This document shows positions 25,821 through 33,393 of a DNA stretch of 64,000 nt, one piece after another (within the stretch, counting starts at the first letter, position 1; each line of letters opens with the position of its first letter). A model generated the notes under the pieces. That model worked only from the letters and a program-made list of their open reading frames with translations. It ran no database searches and had not been told where the DNA came from. Source of the stretch: Clostridiales bacterium (GTDB lineage Bacteria > Bacillota > Clostridia > Oscillospirales > Oscillospiraceae); assembly GCA_022786965.1 (NCBI GenBank), contig JALFXH010000146.1, positions 1 through 64,000 on the forward strand, in the 5' to 3' direction. A program made the position numbers and the translations under genes.

Positions 25821-25982
25821 TGAGAGCATTGTTAGTATTGCACTGCCAAAAAGAGCTAGGCATACATTGATCCAAAATTCTGCTTCTTCACACGTCGCCC
25901 AATAGTGTAATACCAAGCATAGCGCAAGAGAAAAAAGTGAAATAATTGCACATACAATAGTAAGTTTTTTATAAGGCCGCAT
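25821..25982 (-). pseudogene. Truncated small membrane protein
   Basis: On the minus strand about 54 residues from ATG 25982 (MRPYKKLTIV) form two hydrophobic segments and the motif NVCLALFGSAILTMLS. The family-like sequence stops there and the frame runs into the neighbouring composite relic, so the C-terminal part is missing. I do not recognise the family. It is another sign of decay in this accessory stretch. Confidence 0.4.
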
Positions 25983-26009
25983 TTCATGCATCCCTCCACT
26001 GACACAAAT

Positions 26010-26041
26010 AAAAGCCACTGCAAGTAAACCTGCGGTGGCTT
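26010..26041 (-). terminator. Terminator of tRNA-Leu
   Basis: On the minus strand, directly after the CCA end, AAGCCACCGC pairs with GCAGTGGCTT (one mismatch) and is followed by TTATTT. Confidence 0.65.
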
Positions 26042-26126
26042 TGGTGCGGGCAGTGGGACTCGAACCCACACGCCTCTCGACAACGGAACCTAAATCCGTC
26101 CAGTCTACCGATTCCAGCATGCCCGC
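26042..26126 (-). tRNA. tRNA-Leu (anticodon UAG)
   Basis: The 85 bases fold as a class II tRNA: acceptor GCGGGCA/TGCCCGC, anticodon stem ACGGA/TCCGT with loop TTTAGGT and anticodon TAG, a long variable arm (TGTCGAGAGGCG), T-arm GTGGG-TTCGAGT-CCCAC, and encoded CCA. It decodes CUN leucine codons. It is followed on its strand by a terminator and preceded by a decayed tRNA-Leu. Confidence 0.93.
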
Positions 26127-26140
26127 TTATTCATTTTTTC

Positions 26141-26221
26141 TGTGCGGGTAGTGAAATGAAGAACCTTCCCTGAGGTGACATCACCTAAATCTTGCATGTC
26201 TACCAATTCCAGCATGCCCGC
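26141..26221 (-). pseudogene. Decayed tRNA-Leu
   Basis: The minus strand begins GCGGGCATGCTGGAATTGG and continues TAGAC..GATTTAGG, the 5' half of a tRNA-Leu with a UAG anticodon. After the anticodon the sequence no longer pairs: the anticodon stem, variable arm and T-stem are broken, and the 3' end reads CTACCCGCACAG without CCA. It lies 15 bases upstream of the intact tRNA-Leu. It may be a mutated duplicate, or one half of a tRNA whose 3' end is the fragment at 19278. Confidence 0.65.
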
Positions 26222-26319
26222 ATAGTGTCGTTATTGTACCACGGAGCCGGGGTGTTGTCAATAAAAGCCTCGCCGGGGCCTGTTCGTGGCAAATCGTACA
26301 ATTTCTTTTCCTTTCGCCC

Positions 26320-26348
26320 TTGACATTTTGGCAGGGTGCTTGTAAAAT
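26320..26348 (+). promoter_or_regulatory. Promoter of rny
   Basis: TTGACA (26320-26325) and TAAAAT (26343-26348) are 17 bases apart. The 210-base leader that follows contains a stem CCGGGG/CCCCGG near 26460-26478 but no riboswitch I recognise. Confidence 0.75.
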
Positions 26349-26563
26349 AAGCTAGGTATGGTGTACGCTGCCGGGGGACATCCCGCGCGTTTCATTTTTA
26401 TCCGGCTTAGCCGGGGTATGCGTTTTACGCCCATTGCTGGCGTTTTGCTTTTCCAATTTCCCGGGGATGCAAACCCCGGTCAATTGTTTTGCACAATTAC
26501 ACATGGGTATAAGCGCCACCCCTTCTGCGCCTATTATTTTAGAAGGAGGTGTGCAGCAAATTT

Positions 26564-28114
26564 ATGGGATTGGTACAGATTATTCTTACCGTCGTAGGTC
26601 TGCTGGCGTGTCTGGCTGTGGGCTTCTCAATCGGCATTGCCTACCGCAAGAAGGTCGCCGAGCGGGAGATCGGCTCCGCGGAGACGGAGGCCACCCGTCT
26701 GATCAATGAAGCCATCCGTTCCGGTGAAAACCGCAAGAAGGAAATGCTTCTGGAGGCCAAGGACGAAATCCATAAATCTCGCACAGAGTACGAAAAGGAA
26801 GTCAAGGAACGCCGCGCCGAGCTGAGCAAGCAGGAGCGCCGTTTGGAACAGAAGGAATCCACTCTCGACAAGAAGACTGAGGCCTTTGAGCGCAAGGAAG
26901 AGGAGCTGGCGAAAAAGCTCCAGAAGGTCACCGAGACCCAGGCTCAGGCCGATGCCATCCGTCAGGAGCAGCTTGCTCAGTTGGAGAAAATCTCCGAGCT
27001 GACCCAGGATCAGGCCAAGGAATACCTGCTGAAAAGCGTGGAGGACGAGGTTCGCCACGAGGCTGCCATGAAGATCAAGGAGATCGAGCAACAGCTGAAG
27101 GACGAGGCCGAGGAAAAGGGCAGGGAGATCATCGCCACCGCCATCCAGCGCTGCGCCGCCGATCACGCCGCCGAGACCACCGTCTCCGTGGTCACGCTGC
27201 CCAACGATGAGATGAAGGGCCGGATCATCGGCCGGGAGGGCCGGAATATCCGCACCCTGGAGACCATTACCGGTGTTGACCTGATTATCGACGATACCCC
27301 CGAGGCAATTACGGTAAGCAGCTTTGATCCCGTCCGCCGGGAGGTTGCCCGTCTGGCGCTGGAGAAGCTGATTGTGGACGGCCGCATCCACCCCACCCGC
27401 ATCGAGGACATGGTGGAAAAGGCCCGGAAGGAAGTGGACCGCACCATCCGGGAGGAGGGCGAGCGGGCCTGCTACGAAACCGGTGTCCACAACCTGAACC
27501 CTGAACTCATCAAGATTCTGGGCCGTCAGAAGTACCGCACCTCTTATGGCCAGAACGTGCTGAACCACTCCATCGAGGTGGCCCACATCGCCGGCCTTAT
27601 GGCCGCTGAGCTGGGCGTGGACGTGGCCATGGCCAAGCGGGCAGGTCTTCTGCATGACCTGGGCAAATCCATCGACCACGAGGTGGAGGGTAGCCATGTG
27701 CAGCTGGGCGCGGACCTGGCCCGGAAGTACAAGGAGAATCCCGTCATCGTCAACGCCATCGAGGCCCACCACGGCGACGTGGAGCCCAAGACCGTCATCG
27801 CCGTGCTGATTCAGGCCGCGGACGCCATCTCCGCCGCCCGTCCCGGCGCCCGCCGCGAGAACGTGGAGAACTATATCCGCCGCCTGCAGAAGCTGGAGGA
27901 GCTCACCGGCTCCTACCCCGGCGTGGACAAGGCCTACGCCATTCAGGCGGGCCGGGAGGTTCGGATTATGGTCAAGCCCGAGGTTGTGTCCGAGGACAAC
28001 ATGATCCTGCTTGCCCGGGATGTGGCCAAGAAGATCGAGGCCGAGCTGGAATACCCCGGCCAGATCAAGGTCAACGTCATCCGGGAAACCAAGGCCGTGG
28101 AATACGCCAAATAA
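26564..28114 (+). CDS. rny: Ribonuclease Y
   Basis: A 516-residue membrane-anchored endoribonuclease that starts mRNA decay in Gram-positive bacteria. It has a single N-terminal membrane segment (about residues 3-25), a long charged coiled coil (about 30-190), a KH RNA-binding domain with [15 protein letters not shown] (about 205-270), and an HD domain (about 330-425) with [10 protein letters not shown] and the metal His-Asp pair in GLLHDLGKS. Length and order are standard for the family. AGAAGGAGGTG precedes ATG 26564. A strong terminator follows, so it is a single-gene unit with its own promoter. Confidence 0.97.
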   Translation: MGLVQIILTVVGLLACLAVGFSIGIAYRKKVAEREIGSAETEATRLINEAIRSGENRKKEMLLEAKDEIHKSRTEYEKEVKERRAELSKQERRLEQKESTLDKKTEAFERKEEELAKKLQKVTETQAQADAIRQEQLAQLEKISELTQDQAKEYLLKSVEDEVRHEAAMKIKEIEQQLKDEAEEKGREIIATAIQRCAADHAAETTVSVVTLPNDEMKGRIIGREGRNIRTLETITGVDLIIDDTPEAITVSSFDPVRREVARLALEKLIVDGRIHPTRIEDMVEKARKEVDRTIREEGERACYETGVHNLNPELIKILGRQKYRTSYGQNVLNHSIEVAHIAGLMAAELGVDVAMAKRAGLLHDLGKSIDHEVEGSHVQLGADLARKYKENPVIVNAIEAHHGDVEPKTVIAVLIQAADAISAARPGARRENVENYIRRLQKLEELTGSYPGVDKAYAIQAGREVRIMVKPEVVSEDNMILLARDVAKKIEAELEYPGQIKVNVIRETKAVEYAK

Positions 28115-28120
28115 GACAAG

Positions 28121-28148
28121 TCCCTCCGAGAAATCGGAGGGATTTTTT
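28121..28148 (+). terminator. Intrinsic terminator of rny
   Basis: TCCCTCCGA and TCGGAGGGA pair around GAAA and are followed by TTTTTT. Confidence 0.92.
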
Positions 28149-28190
28149 GCGGCAAGACGGTTTATTTGAATAAGCGAACTCACTAGTTTG

Positions 28191-28280
28191 TCATTCTGAG
28201 CGAGCGCAGCGAGTCGAAGAATCTGCGCACTGAATTGGAGCTGGAAGATCCTTCGACTCACTGCGCTCGCTCAGGATGAC
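28191..28280. repeat. Palindromic intergenic repeat, family A (copy 1)
   Basis: TCATTCTGAGCGAGCGCAG..GAGTCGAAG on the left is mirrored by CTTCGACTC..CGCTCGCTCAGGATGA on the right around about 30 bases. A related copy lies at 37972-38087. Confidence 0.8.
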
Positions 28281-28299
28281 ACAGTTCACAGTTTCTTGC

Positions 28300-28328
28300 T
28301 TTACTTTCCATCATGAATCAGGTAGAAT
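28300..28328 (+). promoter_or_regulatory. Promoter of the small acidic protein-gluQ operon
   Basis: TTTACT (28300-28305) and TAGAAT (28323-28328) are 17 bases apart, 24 bases before the GTG start at 28352. Confidence 0.6.
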
Positions 28329-28351
28329 AGCACCCAAAGGAGGGATGCGGT

Positions 28352-28678
28352 GTGTTTGATGATCCCCGGAAAAGCCTGCACCGGATCGAAGACGAGCTGC
28401 TGGACGAGGAGCTGGAGGATATCCTCTACGGCGGCAGGGACAACGAAGAAGAATATGAGGACGAATATGAGGAAGAAGAGGAAGAATACGAAGAGCCGCC
28501 CCGCCGGGGGCGCCGACGCCGGCAGAAGCGGCGTCGGGTGGTCTATGAAGAGGATGACGAGGACCGCTACATGATTCTTCCGAAGAAAAAGGGCATCAAG
28601 GGTCTGGTGTTTCTGGCGGTGCTGGAAATTATCGCCATTCTTGCCGTGCTGGGGTGGTGGCTGCAATGGCTGATCTGA
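28352..28678 (+). CDS. Small acidic/basic membrane-anchored protein of unknown function
   Basis: A 108-residue protein that I do not recognise. Residues 10-50 are extremely acidic (runs of Glu and Asp with Tyr), residues 50-65 are strongly basic (RRGRRRRQKRRR), residues 66-75 are acidic again, and the last 24 residues form one hydrophobic segment (VFLAVLEIIAILAVLGWWL), so it is probably a tail-anchored or type II membrane protein with a charged cytoplasmic domain. GTG 28352 is chosen because AAGGAGGG lies 8 bases upstream. The end overlaps the gluQ start, so the two are translationally linked. Confidence 0.75.
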   Translation: MFDDPRKSLHRIEDELLDEELEDILYGGRDNEEEYEDEYEEEEEEYEEPPRRGRRRRQKRRRVVYEEDDEDRYMILPKKKGIKGLVFLAVLEIIAILAVLGWWLQWLI

Positions 28679-29586
28679 AGCCTGTGGGGCGGTTTGCCCC
28701 CACCCCCTCCGGGCGGATGCACCTGGGCAACGTGTTCGCCGCCCTCATCGCCTGGCTGTCCGTCCGCAGCCGGGACGGGGAGATGGTGCTGCGGATGGAG
28801 GACCTGGATACCCAGCGCACCAGCGGCGAATTTGCGGAGATTCTCCGGGATGATCTGCGTTGGCTGGGCCTTGACTATGACCGGGAGACGCTGCCCCAGA
28901 GCCGGCGAACCGCCGCCTATGACGGCTATTTCGAAAAGCTGCGGGAAATGGATTTGCTGTATCCCTGCTACTGCACCCGCAGCCAGCTGCACAGCGTCAA
29001 TGCTCCCCATCTGTCTGACGGCACCTACGTCTATCCTGGCACCTGCCGGAATCTGACGGAAGCCCAGCGGGCATCTTTTGACCGGGCACCCGCCTGGCGG
29101 GTAAAAGTGCCGGACAAAATCTGGACGGTGGAGGATATGGTGCAGGGAACCTACACCTGCAACCTTGCCACGGACTGCGGCGACATGGTGGTGCGCCGGG
29201 CCGACGGGGTCTACGTCTACCAGCTGGCCGTCACCGTGGACGATGGAGAAGCGGGAGTCACCGAGGTGGTCCGGGGCATGGACCTGCTCAGCTCCGCCCC
29301 CCGGCAGATGTACCTGCAGGAATTATTCGGCTTTCCCCACCCGGTATACGCCCACGTTCCCATGCTGCTCGCCCCGGACGGGCGGCGTCTGAGTAAACGG
29401 GACAAAGATCTGGATTTAGGGGTTCTGCGGCAGAGAATTACCCCGGAAATCCTTATCGGAGCTCTGGCCTTCGCCGGCGGTCTCATCGATCGGAATTTAC
29501 CAATTTCAGCAAAAGAACTGGCAAAAGAATTTTCCTGGGAGAAACTGCGGGGCGACAGCATTTATCTGGACGCATCCGCGCTGTGA
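28666..29586 (+). CDS. gluQ: Glutamyl-queuosine tRNA(Asp) synthetase
   Basis: A 306-residue class I synthetase-like enzyme lacking the anticodon-binding domain. GluQRS attaches glutamate to the queuosine base at position 34 of tRNA(Asp). The HIGH-type motif is PTPSGRMHLGN, the KMSKS-type motif is LSKRD, and the zinc site CYCTR with the family mark YPGTCR is present. The length is typical of YadB/GluQRS and far short of GltX. ATG 28666 overlaps the end of the preceding gene; GTG 28654 is an alternative. A terminator follows. Confidence 0.9.
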   Translation: MADLKPVGRFAPTPSGRMHLGNVFAALIAWLSVRSRDGEMVLRMEDLDTQRTSGEFAEILRDDLRWLGLDYDRETLPQSRRTAAYDGYFEKLREMDLLYPCYCTRSQLHSVNAPHLSDGTYVYPGTCRNLTEAQRASFDRAPAWRVKVPDKIWTVEDMVQGTYTCNLATDCGDMVVRRADGVYVYQLAVTVDDGEAGVTEVVRGMDLLSSAPRQMYLQELFGFPHPVYAHVPMLLAPDGRRLSKRDKDLDLGVLRQRITPEILIGALAFAGGLIDRNLPISAKELAKEFSWEKLRGDSIYLDASAL

Positions 29587-29592
29587 CTTCCG

Positions 29593-29635
29593 GCGCCGTT
29601 TCGGGCAGAACCCCGGAACGGCGCTTTTCTTTTGC
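29593..29635 (+). terminator. Intrinsic terminator of gluQ
   Basis: GCGCCGTT and AACGGCGC pair around a 16-base loop and are followed by TTTTCTTTT. Confidence 0.8.
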
Positions 29636-29753
29636 ATAGGTTTTTGGTTATTATCTCCATAAACCGTTGATTATCAGCTACTTTTTGTCATGGCCCACTC
29701 CAAAATAACCCGCAAAAAACGATATAAAAATACCGAAAAATAGAAAAAATCTA

Positions 29754-29782
29754 TTTACAATCCGGAAACCATGTGTTAATAT
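29754..29782 (+). promoter_or_regulatory. Strong promoter of the oad operon
   Basis: TTTACA (29754-29759) and TAATAT (29777-29782) are 17 bases apart inside an AT-rich tract. A leader of about 140 bases without a recognised riboswitch precedes the first gene; the gap 29636-29930 holds no other gene. Confidence 0.75.
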
Positions 29783-29930
29783 GTAATCGGTGGAAATTGG
29801 GGAAAAACCCATTCCCGCCAGGTGATTGTTTTTAACCAACCGTCTGCCATTGACGCCGTTGGTCTAAAAATAGCTTTCGGGCGGCCAAAACCGTCCGCTT
29901 CAAATCCATTTCTACGGAGGTAACAACATA

Positions 29931-31316
29931 ATGGCTCAAAAAGTTCAGTTTGTAGAGACTGTTCTGCGCGACGCGAACCAGTCTCTGATCGCCACCCGCC
30001 TGCCCTTCGACAAGTTCGAGCCCATGCTCTCCACCATCGACAAGGTGGGCTACTACGCTATCGAGTGCTGGGGCGGCGCCACCTTCGACGTCTGCCTGCG
30101 CTACCTGAACGAGGATCCCTGGGAGCGTCTGCGCAAGATCCGCGCCAAGGTTCCCAACACCAAGCTGCAGATGCTGCTGCGGGGCCAGAACGTGCTGGGT
30201 TACTCCCACTATCCCGATGACTTCGTCAAGCTCTTCGTCAAGAAGGCTGTGGAGAACGGTATTGACATCATCCGTATCTTCGACGCTCTGAACGACGTGA
30301 ACAACCTGAAGGTCGCCATGGAGGCCACCATCAAGGCCGGTGCCATCGCTTCCGGCACCATCTCCTACACCACCAGCCCTGTCCACACCCACAAGAAATA
30401 TGTGGAGATGGTCAAGGAGCTGAAGGAAATGGGCGCTGCCACCATCTGTATCAAGGATATGGCCGGCATCATGGGCCCCCAGGAGGCTTACGATCTGGTT
30501 TCCGCCATCAAGGACGCTGTCCCCGAGCTGCCCATCGACCTGCACACCCACTCCACCACCGGCCTGGCCTTCATGACCTACCTGAAGGCTGTGGAAGCCG
30601 GCGTGGATATCATCGACACCGCCATCTCCCCCTTCTCCGGCGGCACCAGCCAGCCCGCTACCGAGACGCTGGCCTACGCGCTGCGCCAGCTGGGCTACGA
30701 GGTTGACCTGGACGACAAGCTGACCAAGAAGATGGCCGACTACTTCAAGACCGTCCGTGACGGCTACATTGCCGACGGCACCCTGATGCCCAAGTCCATG
30801 GCTACCGATACCCAGTGCCTGACCTACCAGATCCCCGGCGGTATGCTTTCTAACCTGCTGAGCCAGCTCAAGCAGATGAACGCTCTGGATCGTCTGGACG
30901 AGGCCCTGCTGGAGACCCCCAAGGTCCGTGAGGACATGGGCTATCCCCCGCTGGTCACCCCCACCTCTCAGATGGTCGGCGTGCAGGCCGTGACCAACGT
31001 TCTGCAGGGTGAGCGCTACAAGAAGGTCTCCAAGGAGATCAAGGCTTACTGCCGCGGTGAGTACGGCCGCACCCCCGCTCCCATCAACCCCGAGGTTCAG
31101 AAGCTGATTCTGGGCGACGAGAAGCCTCTGGAGGGCCGCTACGCCGACACTCTGGCTCCTGTCGTTGAGAAGACCCGTGCCGAGCTGGGTGATCTGGCCA
31201 AGTCCGACGAGGATGTGCTCAGCTACATCGCCTTCCCCAACCTGGCCGAGAAGTTCCTGGAGGACCGCAAGGCCAAGGAGGAGAACGCGGCTACCTACAC
31301 CATCGTGGAATGCTAA
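29931..31316 (+). CDS. oadA: Oxaloacetate decarboxylase alpha subunit (carboxyltransferase)
   Basis: A 461-residue carboxyltransferase that moves CO2 from oxaloacetate to biotin in the cytoplasm as the first step of a sodium-pumping decarboxylase. The HMGL-like TIM barrel has LRDANQSLIATR, the catalytic Lys region CIKDMAGIMGPQ, and the metal-site DLHTHSTTGLA. The conserved carboxylase domain occupies residues 280-430. Unlike many OadA proteins it has no C-terminal biotin domain; that is a separate gene two genes downstream. Codon choice is strongly biased toward C-ending codons, fitting high expression. GGAGG precedes ATG 29931. Confidence 0.9.
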   Translation: MAQKVQFVETVLRDANQSLIATRLPFDKFEPMLSTIDKVGYYAIECWGGATFDVCLRYLNEDPWERLRKIRAKVPNTKLQMLLRGQNVLGYSHYPDDFVKLFVKKAVENGIDIIRIFDALNDVNNLKVAMEATIKAGAIASGTISYTTSPVHTHKKYVEMVKELKEMGAATICIKDMAGIMGPQEAYDLVSAIKDAVPELPIDLHTHSTTGLAFMTYLKAVEAGVDIIDTAISPFSGGTSQPATETLAYALRQLGYEVDLDDKLTKKMADYFKTVRDGYIADGTLMPKSMATDTQCLTYQIPGGMLSNLLSQLKQMNALDRLDEALLETPKVREDMGYPPLVTPTSQMVGVQAVTNVLQGERYKKVSKEIKAYCRGEYGRTPAPINPEVQKLILGDEKPLEGRYADTLAPVVEKTRAELGDLAKSDEDVLSYIAFPNLAEKFLEDRKAKEENAATYTIVEC

Positions 31317-31328
31317 GGAGGTAACATT

Positions 31329-31697
31329 ATGATGTTAGCTTCTCCCCTGGACGGTATCGGCATTCTGGATGCCGCTATCGTCGCCGTGCTGGGCTACGCC
31401 GTGGTGTTCTTTGGCCTGATCCTGCTGATGTGCGTCATCATCGTCATGGGCAAATTCTTCATCGCCAAGGACAAGAAGCGTGAGGCGCTGAACGCCGCCG
31501 CCAAGGCTACCATTGCCGCAGTTCCCGTTGTTACCCCCGCCGCCGCTCCCGCCGCCACAGCTCCCGGCTCCGCCGGCAAGCTGAAGCTCTACGATGTGGA
31601 GCCCAAGACTGCCGCCATGCTCATGGCCATCGTTGCCGATAAAATGGGTAAGCCCCTGAATGAGCTGCGCTTCATTTCCATCAAGGAGGTCAAATAA
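31329..31697 (+). CDS. Sodium-pump decarboxylase gamma subunit (OadG family)
   Basis: A 122-residue small membrane subunit that links the alpha and beta subunits of the decarboxylase. One N-terminal membrane segment (VLGYAVVFFGLILLMCVIIV) is followed by a charged stretch, an Ala/Pro/Val linker (about 55-80) and the conserved C-terminal tail DVEPKTAAMLMAIVADKMG..LRFISIKEV. It starts 12 bases after oadA with GGAGG upstream and ends 2 bases before the biotin carrier gene. Confidence 0.82.
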   Translation: MMLASPLDGIGILDAAIVAVLGYAVVFFGLILLMCVIIVMGKFFIAKDKKREALNAAAKATIAAVPVVTPAAAPAATAPGSAGKLKLYDVEPKTAAMLMAIVADKMGKPLNELRFISIKEVK

Positions 31698-31699
31698 TC

Positions 31700-32104
31700 A
31701 TGAAATACAAAGTGACCCTGAACGGCCGCACCTATGAGGTGGAGGTCGAAGCCGGCAAGGCCATGCTGCTGGACGAGTATGAAGCCATTGCCCCCGCCGC
31801 TCCCGCGCCTGCCGCTGCCGCCCCTGTGGCTGCCGCTCCCGCCGCGGCTCCCGCCCCCGCTGCTGCCCCTGCCGCTGCCGCTCCCGTGGCCGGCGAGGCT
31901 GTCAACGCTCCCATGCCCGGCAATATCCTGAAGGTCAACGTCACCGTTGGCCAGGCTGTGAAGGAAGGCGAGCTGCTGTGCGTTCTGGAAGCCATGAAGA
32001 TGGAGAACGAGATCTTCGCCCCCAAGGCCGGCACCGTCGCTCAGGTTCTGGTTTCCAAGGGCTCCACCGTTGACACCGGCGCTACTCTGGTCGTCCTCAA
32101 CTAA
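31700..32104 (+). CDS. Biotin carboxyl carrier subunit of the decarboxylase
   Basis: A 134-residue carrier that shuttles carboxyl groups from the alpha to the beta subunit. Residues 1-28 form a beta strand segment, 29-63 an Ala/Pro-rich flexible linker, and 65-134 a biotinyl-lipoyl domain with the biotinylated Lys in CVLEAMKMENE. It is encoded as a free-standing protein between the gamma and beta genes, as in the methylmalonyl-CoA and glutaconyl-CoA decarboxylases of anaerobes. Confidence 0.92.
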   Translation: MKYKVTLNGRTYEVEVEAGKAMLLDEYEAIAPAAPAPAAAAPVAAAPAAAPAPAAAPAAAAPVAGEAVNAPMPGNILKVNVTVGQAVKEGELLCVLEAMKMENEIFAPKAGTVAQVLVSKGSTVDTGATLVVLN

Positions 32105-32115
32105 GGAGGATAGCC

Positions 32116-33327
32116 ATGATCAATGTTGGTGAAATTCTGTTAAATCTTTGGCAGGGTTCCGGCTTCAATGCCATTTTCTCCGGTTTCACCGCCGGCGGCT
32201 GGCAGAACCTGGTGATGTTGATCATCGCCTGCGTGCTGCTGTACCTGGGCATTGTGAAGAAGTTCGAGCCTCTGCTGCTGGTAGGCATCGCTTTCGGCTG
32301 CCTGCTGAGTAACCTGCCCCTGGGCGGCCTGTACCACCAGGAGCTGTGGGATGCGTTCATGGATCCTGCCAGTGAATTCTATCACAGCTATGGCGAGGTT
32401 ATGCGCCACGGCGGCCTGCTGGATATCTTCTACATCGGCGTAAAAACCTCCCTGTACCCCTGCCTGATTTTCATGGGCGTGGGCGCTATGACCGACTTCG
32501 GCCCTCTGCTGTCTAACCCCAAGAGCCTGCTGCTGGGCGCTGCTGCTCAGCTGGGCGTGTTCGTTGCCTTCTTCGGAGCGGTCTGCATGGGCTTTACCGG
32601 CTCTGAGGGTGCCTCCATCGGCATCATCGGCGGCGCCGACGGCCCCACCGCCATCTTCCTGACCACCAAATTGGCTCCCCATCTGCTGGGTGCCATCGCC
32701 GTGGCAGCCTATTCCTACATGGCCCTGATTCCTCTGATTCAGCCCCCCATTATGAATCTGCTGACCAACGCCGAGGATCGGAAGATCAAGATGGTTCAGA
32801 CCCGCGTGGTGTCCAAGACCGAGAAGATCATCTTCCCCATCATGGTCGTCATCTTCGTGGCTCTGCTGCTGCCTGACACCGCTCCCCTGATCGGCTGCCT
32901 GATGCTGGGCAACCTGTTCAAGGAGACCGGCGTTACCGACCGCCTCAGCGACACCGTGCAGAACGCCCTCATGAACATCGTCACCATTCTGCTGTCCACC
33001 GCCGTGGGCGCAACCATGGTTGGCTCTACCTTCCTGACTGCCAACACCCTGAAGATCGTTGTTTTGGGCGTTGTGGCTTTCGGCATCTCCACCGCCGGCG
33101 GTCTGCTGGGCGGCAACGTGATGTGCAAGCTCACCGGCAAGAAGGTCAACCCCCTGATCGGCTCTGCCGGCGTGTCCGCGGTGCCCATGGCAGCCCGTGT
33201 TGCCAACGTTCAGGGCCAGAAGGCCAACCCCTCCAACTTCCTGCTGATGCACGCTATGGGCCCCAACGTGGCCGGCGTGATCGGTTCCGCCATCGCCGCC
33301 GGCTTCCTGCTGAGCGTCTTTGGTTAA
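32116..33327 (+). CDS. oadB: Na+-translocating decarboxylase beta subunit
   Basis: A 403-residue integral membrane protein that decarboxylates carboxybiotin and pumps sodium ions out of the cell. About 9-11 hydrophobic segments are present, with the family hallmarks GVGAMTDFGPLLSNPK, SIGIIGGADGPTAIF (sodium-site Asp) and GGNVMCKLTGKKVNPLIGSAGVSAVPMAARV. GGAGG lies before ATG 32116. The beta subunits of oxaloacetate, methylmalonyl-CoA and glutaconyl-CoA decarboxylases are very alike; the alpha subunit type decides for oxaloacetate. Confidence 0.92.
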   Translation: MINVGEILLNLWQGSGFNAIFSGFTAGGWQNLVMLIIACVLLYLGIVKKFEPLLLVGIAFGCLLSNLPLGGLYHQELWDAFMDPASEFYHSYGEVMRHGGLLDIFYIGVKTSLYPCLIFMGVGAMTDFGPLLSNPKSLLLGAAAQLGVFVAFFGAVCMGFTGSEGASIGIIGGADGPTAIFLTTKLAPHLLGAIAVAAYSYMALIPLIQPPIMNLLTNAEDRKIKMVQTRVVSKTEKIIFPIMVVIFVALLLPDTAPLIGCLMLGNLFKETGVTDRLSDTVQNALMNIVTILLSTAVGATMVGSTFLTANTLKIVVLGVVAFGISTAGGLLGGNVMCKLTGKKVNPLIGSAGVSAVPMAARVANVQGQKANPSNFLLMHAMGPNVAGVIGSAIAAGFLLSVFG

Positions 33328-33339
33328 TGAAATGCGCAC

Positions 33340-33366
33340 AGCCCGCTCCGAAAGGAGCGGGCTGTT
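33340..33366 (+). terminator. Terminator of the oad operon
   Basis: AGCCCGCTCC and GGAGCGGGCT pair around GAAA, followed by GTTCTGCTGTTT. Confidence 0.82.
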
Positions 33367-33393
33367 CTGCTGTTTACCGGACCTGACTTCGTT

